From positions 1-46,750 of the forward strand of contig DATFYA010000195.1 in the NCBI GenBank assembly GCA_035315345.1: DNA of 46,750 nt. Direction: 5' to 3'. How positions within the stretch are numbered: the first letter of the stretch is position 1; the number at the start of each line of letters is the position of its first letter. The translations under genes were made by a program, and so were the position numbers. The notes under the pieces were generated by a model, which made no database searches, was not told the DNA's origin, and saw only the letters and a program-made list of their open reading frames with translations. This DNA is from Candidatus Methylomirabilota bacterium. GTDB lineage: Bacteria; Methylomirabilota; Methylomirabilia; Rokubacteriales; CSP1-6. Of the stretch, positions 35,640-41,998 are shown in pieces.

Positions 35640-36962
35640 TCAGGCCGGCTTCTGCTTCTCGCGCCATGCCCGCCACTTCGCCAGACGCTCGGCGATCTCC
35701 TTCTCGGCCCCTCGCGTGGTGGGACGGTAGTAGACGCGGCCGCGCAGCGCGTCGGGCAGATGGTCCTGGCTCACCTGCGCGTCGGGCGCGTCGTGCGCGT
35801 ACTGGTAGCCGCGGCCGTAGCCGAGGTTGGCCATGAGACCGGTCGGCGCGTTGCGGAGATGCAGGGGCACCGGCTCCGCGGGATGCTCCTGGATGTCGTG
35901 GTGGACCGCGTTCCAGGCCGCGTACACCGCGTTCGACTTGGGCGCCAGGGCGAGGTAGCACACCGCCTGGGCGAGGGCCAGCTCGCCCTCGGGCGTGCCG
36001 AGGAAGTGGTAGGCGTCCTTGGCGTCGAGGGTCAGGCGCAGCGCGGCCGGGTCCGCGTTGCCCACGTCCTCGGAGGCGAAGCGCACCAGCCGGCGCGCCA
36101 CGTAGAGCGGATCCTCGCCCGCCTCGAGCATGCGGCCGAGCCAGTAGAGGGCGCCATCGGGATCGGAGTCGCGCAGCGACTTGTGCAGAGCCGAGATCAG
36201 GTTGTAGTGCTGCTCGCCCGACTTGTCGTAGAGCAGGGCCTTCTTCTGGACCGCATCACGCACCGCCGCCTCGGTCACGTGCGACCTCGGCCCGGTCACC
36301 GCCAGCTCGAGCACGTTGAGCGCGGTGCGCGCGTCGCCGTCGGAGAGCCGGGCGATCAGGGCGACCGCCTCCGGCTCCACCGTGGCGCCCAGGCCGCCCA
36401 GTCCGCGCTCGCCGTCCCGCAGCGCGCGCTCGAGGATGGCCACCAGGTCCGCTTCGCCGAGCGGACGCAGCACGTACACGCGGGCCCGGGACAGCAGCGC
36501 GCCGTTGACCTCGAACGAGGGGTTCTCGGTGGTGGCGCCGATCAGGATGATCGTGCCCTTCTCGACGTAGGGCAGGAAGGCGTCCTGTTGCGCTTTGTTG
36601 AAGCGGTGGATCTCGTCCACGAACAGGATGGTCCGACGGCCGAGCCGCATGCCTTCGGCCTCCGCCTCGGTCATGACCTGGCGGATCTCCTTGACGCCGG
36701 AGGTCACGGCCGAGAACGGCACGAAGCGGGCGCCCGCCACGTCGGCCAGGAGCCGGGCCAGCGTGGTCTTGCCGGTGCCCGGCGGGCCCCACAGGATCAT
36801 CGAGTGCAGCGCGCCCTCCTCGAGAGCGCGGCGGAGCGGCCGGCCCGCGTCGGTCAGTTGCGGCTGCCCCACCACCTCGTCGAGGCGGCGGGGGCGCATG
36901 CGGTCGGCGAGCGGCGCGGGGGCGCGGGGTGCGGCGGCGGGCAGCGAGTCGAACAGATCCAC
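35640..36962 (-). CDS. rarA: replication-associated recombination protein A (MgsA/RarA ATPase)
   Basis: A 440-residue AAA+ ATPase from a GTG at 36962. Walker A is ILWGPPGTGKTTLARLLA, Walker B ILFVDEIHRFNKAQQDAFLPYVE and sensor 1 LIGATTENPSFEVN. RarA-specific C-terminal marks include DKSGEQHYNLISALHKSLRDSDPDGALYWLGRML and YRPTTRGAEKEI. The protein acts at stalled replication forks. A TATACT box ends six bases before the start and no Shine-Dalgarno sequence is seen, so a leaderless transcript is likely. Length is normal. Confidence 0.95.
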   Translation of the reverse strand: MDLFDSLPAAAPRAPAPLADRMRPRRLDEVVGQPQLTDAGRPLRRALEEGALHSMILWGPPGTGKTTLARLLADVAGARFVPFSAVTSGVKEIRQVMTEAEAEGMRLGRRTILFVDEIHRFNKAQQDAFLPYVEKGTIILIGATTENPSFEVNGALLSRARVYVLRPLGEADLVAILERALRDGERGLGGLGATVEPEAVALIARLSDGDARTALNVLELAVTGPRSHVTEAAVRDAVQKKALLYDKSGEQHYNLISALHKSLRDSDPDGALYWLGRMLEAGEDPLYVARRLVRFASEDVGNADPAALRLTLDAKDAYHFLGTPEGELALAQAVCYLALAPKSNAVYAAWNAVHHDIQEHPAEPVPLHLRNAPTGLMANLGYGRGYQYAHDAPDAQVSQDHLPDALRGRVYYRPTTRGAEKEIAERLAKWRAWREKQKPA

Positions 36963-36968
36963 GCGCGC

Positions 36969-36974
36969 AGTATA
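36969..36974 (-). promoter_or_regulatory. -10 box TATACT immediately upstream of rarA
   Basis: TATACT on the minus strand is separated from the rarA GTG by only GCGCGC. This is the same arrangement as the TATAAT in front of alaS and suggests a leaderless mRNA. No good -35 box is visible. Confidence 0.4.
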
Positions 36975-37056
36975 CCCAGGCGAGCGGGACGTGGCGGCCG
37001 TGAACGCGCGCCGGACGGCACGGAGGTCGCGGAGTGCCTCGACCGCCGGTGACGGG

Positions 37057-37692
37057 TCAGGCGAGCGCGGCGGGCAGGTCGAGCAGCGACTGGATGCGCG
37101 CGGCGATGACGACCCCGCGCTGCGACATCTCCGCGAGGTCCGGCCGGTAGGCGATGAAGGGGACGCCGGCGGCCTGCGCGGCGACGCCGTCCACCCACGA
37201 GTCGCCCACGACCACGATGCGCTCGGCCTCCGGCCAGCGCTCGCGCACCACGCGCACGCCGTCGGGATCGGGCTTCAGCCGCCGGACGTCGTCGCGCGTG
37301 ACCACGAGATCCAGGTGGGCCACCAGCGCGAAGCGGGTGAGCACGTGATCGGCGACGACGCGATCGTTGTTGGTCCAGATCGCGGTGGCGAAGCCGAGAT
37401 CCTTCATGGCGGCCAGCGTCTCGCGCGCGAAGGGCTCGAGGGTGGCCGCGGCCATCGCCCGCCGCTCGTGCGCCACCGGAATCGCGAGCAGCTCGGCCTC
37501 CAGATGCGGGGCCTCGCGCCGCACCAGGTCGAACAGCTCGGCGCCGGACCAGCGGAGCGCGCGCTCGGGCACGCGAATCCCGCGAGCCTTGACGAAGGCC
37601 TCCATCTCGCGGCCCACCGCCCGCAGGTCGAGCGGCGAGCTGACCAGCGTGTGGTCGAGGTCGAAGACACAGACCGCGGGGCCGGCGCCTAT
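37057..37692 (-). CDS. HAD-family phosphatase with probable non-canonical start
   Basis: The domain is complete when read from about 37692: GPAVCVFDLDHTLVSSPLDL has the DxDHT motif I with both Asp, then IWTNNDR (motif II), RRLKPDPDG (motif III Lys) and IVVVGDSWVDG (motif IV). The first canonical in-frame start is the GTG at 37617, but it lies after motif I and would delete the nucleophile. No ATG, GTG or TTG is in frame between. An ATA at 37692-37690 overlaps the stop of the upstream mini-gene in ATAG, mimicking the ATGA couplings elsewhere. The likely product is about 211 residues and resembles phosphoglycolate/pyrophosphatase-type HADs. Confidence 0.78.
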   Translation of the reverse strand: MGAGPAVCVFDLDHTLVSSPLDLRAVGREMEAFVKARGIRVPERALRWSGAELFDLVRREAPHLEAELLAIPVAHERRAMAAATLEPFARETLAAMKDLGFATAIWTNNDRVVADHVLTRFALVAHLDLVVTRDDVRRLKPDPDGVRVVRERWPEAERIVVVGDSWVDGVAAQAAGVPFIAYRPDLAEMSQRGVVIAARIQSLLDLPAALA

Positions 37693-37835
37693 GCCACCGC
37701 CTCCGGCTCTCGGCGGACGAGGCCCCGCCGCAGGTCCGAGCGGGTGAGGATGTCGACGAGGTGGCCGTCCTCCGCGAGCGGCATCGCGGCCTCGATGGGG
37801 AGCGCGGCTCGGGTCATGGCGTCGCGCGCGTTCAT
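37689..37835 (-). pseudogene. 48-residue CBS-domain remnant coupled to the GntR gene
   Basis: The ATG at 37835 overlaps the regulator stop (ATGA). The product begins MNARDAMTRAALPIEAAMPL and continues AEDGHLVDILTRSDLRRGLV. This is the start and end of a CBS domain (x-V-M-T-x-x and DGxLVGILTxSDLLR patterns) with the central 20 or so residues missing, so the adenosine-binding fold is unlikely to form. It may be a decayed gene, or a minimal peptide kept for translational coupling to the HAD gene that begins at its stop. Confidence 0.6.
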
Positions 37836-38833
37836 GTCCGCTCTCCGTCGGTCTGGGCCAGGAGGTCGCGCAGCATCTCGATCCCGCCGGAGTCCAGGCG
37901 GCGATAGGCGGCGATCAGCTCGACGTCGTGCGGGAGCCGGTCGCGGAGGAGCGCCGCGGCCTGGTCCGAGCAGACCACCACGCGGGTCTTCTCCAGCATG
38001 CGATCGATCGACCACGGATCGTCGGTGGAGGCCAGGATCGGCACCACGTGCGACAGACCGGCGGACTGGACCGAGCTCAGGATGTTCTGGCTGCCGCGCG
38101 CGGTGGCGCAGACCAGTCCGACCGTCGAGCCCTCGGGCATCTCGGTGAGGCGCAGGAGCGAGGAGATGTTGGCCTCGGACAGGAGCGCCACCGCGGGAGG
38201 CCCGTCCATCGGCAGCGCCTGCTTCACCTCGTGGATGTGGAAGAACGTGGTGACCACCATGCGGTAGGGCGCGAGGAAGGCGGGCTCCCGGAAGCGGACG
38301 TCCACGTCCTCGACCAGCACCCGGTCCACCGTGATCGACAGCTCCTCCTCGAGCTGCTCGCGATAGCGCGCCAGCTCCGGATGGTTGCACTCGACCAGCA
38401 GCACGCGCTCGCGCGGGCGCCGGGGGGCGCGCGCGCTCGGGGCGCGCGCGGCGATGGTGGCCGCGATCTCCTCGTGGGTGAAGCCGAGCCGCCGCGCCCG
38501 CTCGAGCGTGTCCTGCACCAGCCGCTCCAGGCTCCGCGCGGCTCGTCCCTCGCGGGCGGGCGGCCGATCCGTCACGAAGGTGCCACGCCCGTGCTGACTT
38601 TCCAGATAGCCGTCCTGGTAGAGAGCGGCCAGCGCGCGCGCCACCGTGTTGCGATTGATGCGGAGGAAGCCGGCGAGCTGACGCACCGTCGGCAGCTGCA
38701 TCGCCGGCTTCAGCGAGCCGATGTCGATCAGGTGGCGGATCTGGGTCTGGAGCTGCACGTGGACGGGCACCGCGCTCTTGCGGTTGACCCGCAGCCCCGA
38801 GGGCGGGGTGATGTGCGAGGATTCCCGCGCCAC
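37832..38833 (-). CDS. GntR-family transcriptional regulator with binding-protein-like C-terminal domain
   Basis: A 333-residue regulator. The GTG at 38833 is chosen because AAGGAG lies seven bases upstream. The winged helix is VPVHVQLQTQIRHLIDIGSLKPAMQLPTVRQLAGFLRINRNTVARALAALYQDGYLESQHGRGTFV, shown in pieces by QLPTVRQLAGFLRINRNTV and GYLESQHGRGTFV. The C-terminal 230 residues have alternating strands and helices (RVLLVECNHPELARYREQL, MVVTTFFHIHEVKQAL, STVGLVCATARGSQNILSSV, KTRVVVCSDQAAALL), as in a sensing domain with two lobes. A palindrome over the operon promoter suggests autorepression. The ligand is unknown. Confidence 0.85.
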   Translation of the reverse strand: MARESSHITPPSGLRVNRKSAVPVHVQLQTQIRHLIDIGSLKPAMQLPTVRQLAGFLRINRNTVARALAALYQDGYLESQHGRGTFVTDRPPAREGRAARSLERLVQDTLERARRLGFTHEEIAATIAARAPSARAPRRPRERVLLVECNHPELARYREQLEEELSITVDRVLVEDVDVRFREPAFLAPYRMVVTTFFHIHEVKQALPMDGPPAVALLSEANISSLLRLTEMPEGSTVGLVCATARGSQNILSSVQSAGLSHVVPILASTDDPWSIDRMLEKTRVVVCSDQAAALLRDRLPHDVELIAAYRRLDSGGIEMLRDLLAQTDGERT

Positions 38834-38847
38834 GTGCCGGCTCCTTC

Positions 38848-39054
38848 CTAGGCGGCGACCCGTCGCGGCGCCGCCACGCGTCGGGGCGGCCGACCGGCCA
38901 CCCAGTGGCCAGCCTTGATGAGGGCATGGCCCACCATCACGCGCACGGGACGCCGAGCCGGACGAAGGCTGCGGAGAAGGGCCCACCGGGCCGCCTCGGC
39001 CCGGGCCTCATCCAGCCGCTGCCTGGCCACCTGCTCTTCGAGCTGCGGGTTCAT
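38848..39054 (-). CDS. small basic hypothetical protein, first gene of the GntR operon
   Basis: A 68-residue protein from the ATG at 39054 with an AGGAGG ribosome site seven bases upstream. It begins MNPQLEEQVARQRLDEARAE, a helical stretch, then LLRSLRPARRPVRVMVGHAL and an Arg/Ala-rich tail. The net charge is strongly positive in the C-terminal half, and a weak amphipathic helix (RVMVGHALIKAGHWVAG) could associate with membranes. No family is recognised. It lies 14 bases before the regulator and shares its promoter. Confidence 0.65.
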   Translation of the reverse strand: MNPQLEEQVARQRLDEARAEAARWALLRSLRPARRPVRVMVGHALIKAGHWVAGRPPRRVAAPRRVAA

Positions 39055-39145
39055 CACGATCCTCCTGGTCCCAGATGATCTGGGGAATGTCACCGGAGCA
39101 CTGGCCTAGGGCACTATGTCACGAGGCCGATCCGATGAGTCTTAA

Positions 39146-39165
39146 TGTCCTAACATACTAGGACA
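39146..39165. promoter_or_regulatory. perfect 7-bp inverted repeat, probable GntR operator
   Basis: TGTCCTAACATACTAGGACA pairs TGTCCTA with TAGGACA across ACATAC. It covers the -10 box of the minus-strand promoter at 39153-39184 and lies 91 bases upstream of the small-protein gene. A regulator bound here would block RNA polymerase. The half-site spacing fits a GntR dimer; autorepression is inferred. Confidence 0.6.
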
Positions 39166-39184
39166 CACGGAAGAGGCGCGTCAA
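39155..39184 (-). promoter_or_regulatory. promoter of the GntR operon
   Basis: On the minus strand, -35 TTGACG (39184-39179) and -10 TAGTAT (39160-39155) are separated by 18 bases. The -35 matches consensus at five of six positions and the -10 at four of six. The predicted start is near 39148, giving a leader of about 90 bases with a good ribosome site at its end. Confidence 0.55.
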
Positions 39185-39304
39185 CCCTTCTCTACCGGGC
39201 GCTGGGGCCGCCGCGGTGCTGCGGCGCGACGGGCTGGGCGGCATCCTCGTCCCGTTTCCGGGCGTCGAGACTATCGACATGATCGTGGTAGCCTGCGGGC
39301 TGGC

Positions 39305-39775
39305 GTGAGGGGGGCCTCGTACGTGCGACCGGCGCTGTTGTCGCTGCTGATCTTCACGGTGATCACCGGCCTCGTCTATCCGCTCGTGGTCACCGGCATC
39401 GCCCAGGTGGTCTTCCCCTCGCCGGCCAACGGCAGCCTGGTCGTCCAGGACGGCACCGTGGTCGGCTCGGCGCTCATCGGCCAGCCCCTCGACGCGCCCG
39501 GATACTTCCGGGGGCGGCCGTCGGCGACCGATCCGTTCCCGCACAACGCGGCGGCGTCCTCCGCCTCCGATCTGAGCCCCACGAGCCCGGCGCTGGTCGA
39601 GGCGGTGCACGCGCACGTGGCCGCGCTTCACGCCGCGGAGCCGGGCAACTCGGCGCCGGTGCCTCGCTCGACGCGGTGCGCCCTCGTGGATTACACCGAG
39701 GGGCGCTCGCTCGGATTCCTCGGCGAGCCCCGCGTCAACGTGCTCGCGCTGAACCTGCCGCTCGACGGGCGGTGA
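39305..39775 (+). CDS. KdpC-like protein with internal deletion
   Basis: A 156-residue protein from a GTG. The N-terminal membrane helix (ALLSLLIFTVITGLVYPLVVTG) and FPSPANGSLV, VGSALIGQPLDAPGYFRGRPSATD and SSASDLSPTSPALVEAV match KdpC, the subunit that stabilises the KdpFABC potassium-pumping ATPase. KdpC normally continues APVP-DLVTASGSGLDPHIS and about 25 more residues before the end. Here APVPRST jumps directly to ALVDYTEGRSLGFLGEPRVNV, so roughly 35-40 residues are missing while the frame is kept. No kdpA or kdpB is adjacent. The protein may be decaying or may have a changed role. Confidence 0.8.
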   Translation: MRGASYVRPALLSLLIFTVITGLVYPLVVTGIAQVVFPSPANGSLVVQDGTVVGSALIGQPLDAPGYFRGRPSATDPFPHNAAASSASDLSPTSPALVEAVHAHVAALHAAEPGNSAPVPRSTRCALVDYTEGRSLGFLGEPRVNVLALNLPLDGR

Positions 39776-39779
39776 GGCC

Positions 39780-40535
39780 ATGATCAAGCCGAGCGACGAC
39801 GTGCGCGTGTGGATGGTCACCGGAGCGCTGGGCGCCATGGCCCTGGGCGTCGCGCTGATTCCGCTGCGCGGGCGGGTGGGCGCGTCGAATCTCGCGTTCG
39901 TGTTCATGGCCTTCACGATCCTGGTCGCGGAGCTGGGCGGCCGCAGCCCGGCGCTTGTCACCGCCCTGATCTCGGCGATGAGCCTGAACTTCTTCCTGAC
40001 CGAGCCCTACTTGACGCTCGCGATCAGCAAGCCCGACGACGTGGTCGCTTTTTTCGCGCTGGCCGGCTGCGGGCTCATCGCGGCCGCCTTCGGCCGGCGG
40101 CGCGAGCGCCTCTCCGCCGCCGCGGGCCGCGCCGACCGCGAGCTGGGCCTGCTGAGCCGGTTCGTGGAGCGGGCGAGGGACGGCCGACCGGTCCGAGCTC
40201 TGCTCGAGGATTTGCGCGCCGGCTTCGATCTGGGCGGCCTGGTCCTGCGCGACGCGGGCGGCCGCGTACTCGCGGCGGCGCCCGAGAGCGCGGCGTCGCG
40301 GCCGGCGCCCCGCATCGCGCTGGACGCCGACACGCTGTTCGCGCCCGCCGACGATTCGCCGCGATTCGGATCGCGCGGGCTCCGGCTGCCCGACGGCGGC
40401 GGCCGGCTCACGCTGCAGACCGGACGCGGGCCGATGACGCTCGATCTCTGGGAGGGCCGCGAGGACGGTCTGCGCCTCGACGAGGCGCGCACCCTCGCGG
40501 TCGCGGCCTCGATTCTGGGTCTCGGGATGCGGTAG
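39780..40535 (+). CDS. DUF4118 membrane protein (KdpD-like sensor fragment)
   Basis: A 251-residue protein four bases after the KdpC-like gene. Residues 10-110 hold closely spaced membrane helices with NLAFVFMAFTILVAELGGRSPALVTALISAMSLNFFLTEPYLTL, the core of DUF4118 in KdpD (pieces: AELGGRSPALVTALIS, LNFFLTEPYLTL). A short coiled region and a GAF-like segment (LLEDLRAGFDLGGLVLRDAGGRVLAAAP) follow. There is no KdpD N-terminal domain, universal stress domain, histidine kinase or response regulator. It looks like the middle of a KdpD sensor standing alone beside the shortened KdpC, perhaps a remnant of a kdpABCDE locus. Confidence 0.75.
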   Translation: MIKPSDDVRVWMVTGALGAMALGVALIPLRGRVGASNLAFVFMAFTILVAELGGRSPALVTALISAMSLNFFLTEPYLTLAISKPDDVVAFFALAGCGLIAAAFGRRRERLSAAAGRADRELGLLSRFVERARDGRPVRALLEDLRAGFDLGGLVLRDAGGRVLAAAPESAASRPAPRIALDADTLFAPADDSPRFGSRGLRLPDGGGRLTLQTGRGPMTLDLWEGREDGLRLDEARTLAVAASILGLGMR

Positions 40536-40570
40536 GCGTTCGGCTTTCGTGGTAGCGTGGCGGTATAGCC

Positions 40571-41998
40571 ATGACGGGCACTTCGCTACGCGTCTATCTG
40601 GCTGTGGCCGCGCTCGGCGCGATGGTCGTGTCGCCTCCTCCCGCGCTCGCGGTCAGCGAACCGGAGCGGCTGTGGACGGTGGGCGACCGGGCGTTCCAGG
40701 ACGGGCTCTACCCGCAGTCGCGCCGCATGCTCGAGCGTCTCGTGGAGCGCTTCCCCTCCGACACCCGGGTCCCCGACGCGACCCTGCTGCTCGGCAAGGT
40801 GCGCCTCGCCCAGAATCAGCTCGAGCCGGCCCTCGCCGCGTTCCGCAAGGCGCAGACCCTGTCTCCGGTGCCGGGCCGGCCGGACGAGGCGCGCTTCTGG
40901 GAGGGCGAGACCCTCTTCCGGATGAAGCGCTATCCGGAAGCGCGCGCGATCTACGACAAGATCCTCACCGATGATCCGAAGTCGCCCAGCGCGCCCGACG
41001 CGGTGTACGGCCTCGCCTGGGTCAATCTGGAGCTGAAGCGCCGCGACCAGGCGGCCACCGAGTTCCGTCGGCTGCTCTCGAGCTATCCCGATCACGCCAC
41101 CGTGCCGTCGGCCACCTTCTATCTGGCGCGCACCGAGCTGGAGCTCAAGCACGCCGACGAGGCGGTCACGCTCCTGCGGGGATTCATCGGCAAGTACCCG
41201 GACAACCGCCTGCTACCGGACGCGCGCTACACCCTCGGCCAGGCGCTCATCGCGAGCGGGCAGACCGACGAGGGCGCGGCCGAGCTGCGCGCCTTCGCCA
41301 AGGAGTACCCGCAGCACGAGCTGGCCGCGGCGGCCCGGCGCAACGTGACCGACTCGCTCGTGCGCCAGGGCAAGAAGGGTGAGCTGGCCGAGGAGTACAA
41401 GTCGCTGACCACCCAGCGCGCGACCGCGGAGAGCCTGTACGACGCCGGCGTCGTCGCGACCAAGCTCGGCCGCCAGAAGGACGCCGACGCCGCGTGGGCC
41501 CGCCTGCGGAAGGAGTTCCCCGATCATCCGCTGAGCGGCCGCGTCTCGCTCGAGATGGCCCACACCGCGTTCACCAAGAACGCGTTCAAGGATGCCTCCA
41601 CGCTGGCCCGCGCGGCGTCGCGCAGCCCCGAGGGCGCGGTCCGCGGCGAGGCCTTCGTGCTGCTGGGGGAGAGCGAGCTGAAGCAGAAGCATCACACGGC
41701 CGCCATCGCCGCCTTCAAGTCCGCGACGGACGCGTCCTCGATCGAGCCCGCCCTCCGCTATCGCGCGCTCGCGGGCACCGGCCTCGCCCACGAAGAGCAG
41801 CGGCAGTGGTCGCAGGCGGCCAAGTTCTACGAGGAGGCGGCCAAGAGCCCGGACAAGGCGCTGGCCTCGTGGGCCAAGGAGCGGCTCGCCACGGTGGCCG
41901 CCAACGGCAAGTCGGACGCCGGCGCGCCCAAGGCCACGCCGAAGTCCGGGGCGACCCCCCAGAAGGGCGCGAGTCCGCAGAAGGGGACGAAGCCATGA
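40571..41998 (+). CDS. exported TPR-repeat protein
   Basis: A 475-residue protein with a signal peptide (VYLAVAALGAMVVSPPPALA). About ten TPR or TPR-like helical pairs follow, for example DRAFQDGLYPQSRRMLERLVERFP, EGETLFRMKRYPEARAIYDKIL, AEEAVTLLRGFIGKYPDNRLLP-type units and GLAHEEQRQWSQAAKFYEEAAK. The C-terminus is a low-complexity Lys/Pro/Gly/Ser tail with PQKGASPQKG repeats. TPR arrays in the periplasm act as scaffolds, as in BamD/YbgF-like proteins. The stop overlaps the start of a second, larger TPR gene (ATGA). Partner and pathway are unknown. Confidence 0.8.
   Translation: MTGTSLRVYLAVAALGAMVVSPPPALAVSEPERLWTVGDRAFQDGLYPQSRRMLERLVERFPSDTRVPDATLLLGKVRLAQNQLEPALAAFRKAQTLSPVPGRPDEARFWEGETLFRMKRYPEARAIYDKILTDDPKSPSAPDAVYGLAWVNLELKRRDQAATEFRRLLSSYPDHATVPSATFYLARTELELKHADEAVTLLRGFIGKYPDNRLLPDARYTLGQALIASGQTDEGAAELRAFAKEYPQHELAAAARRNVTDSLVRQGKKGELAEEYKSLTTQRATAESLYDAGVVATKLGRQKDADAAWARLRKEFPDHPLSGRVSLEMAHTAFTKNAFKDASTLARAASRSPEGAVRGEAFVLLGESELKQKHHTAAIAAFKSATDASSIEPALRYRALAGTGLAHEEQRQWSQAAKFYEEAAKSPDKALASWAKERLATVAANGKSDAGAPKATPKSGATPQKGASPQKGTKP

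Noticed and set aside
37689-38927. A 412-codon minus-strand open frame spanning the GntR gene in another frame
   Set aside because: Only its last 48 codons look like protein (CBS-like); the rest is a shadow of the GntR regulator.
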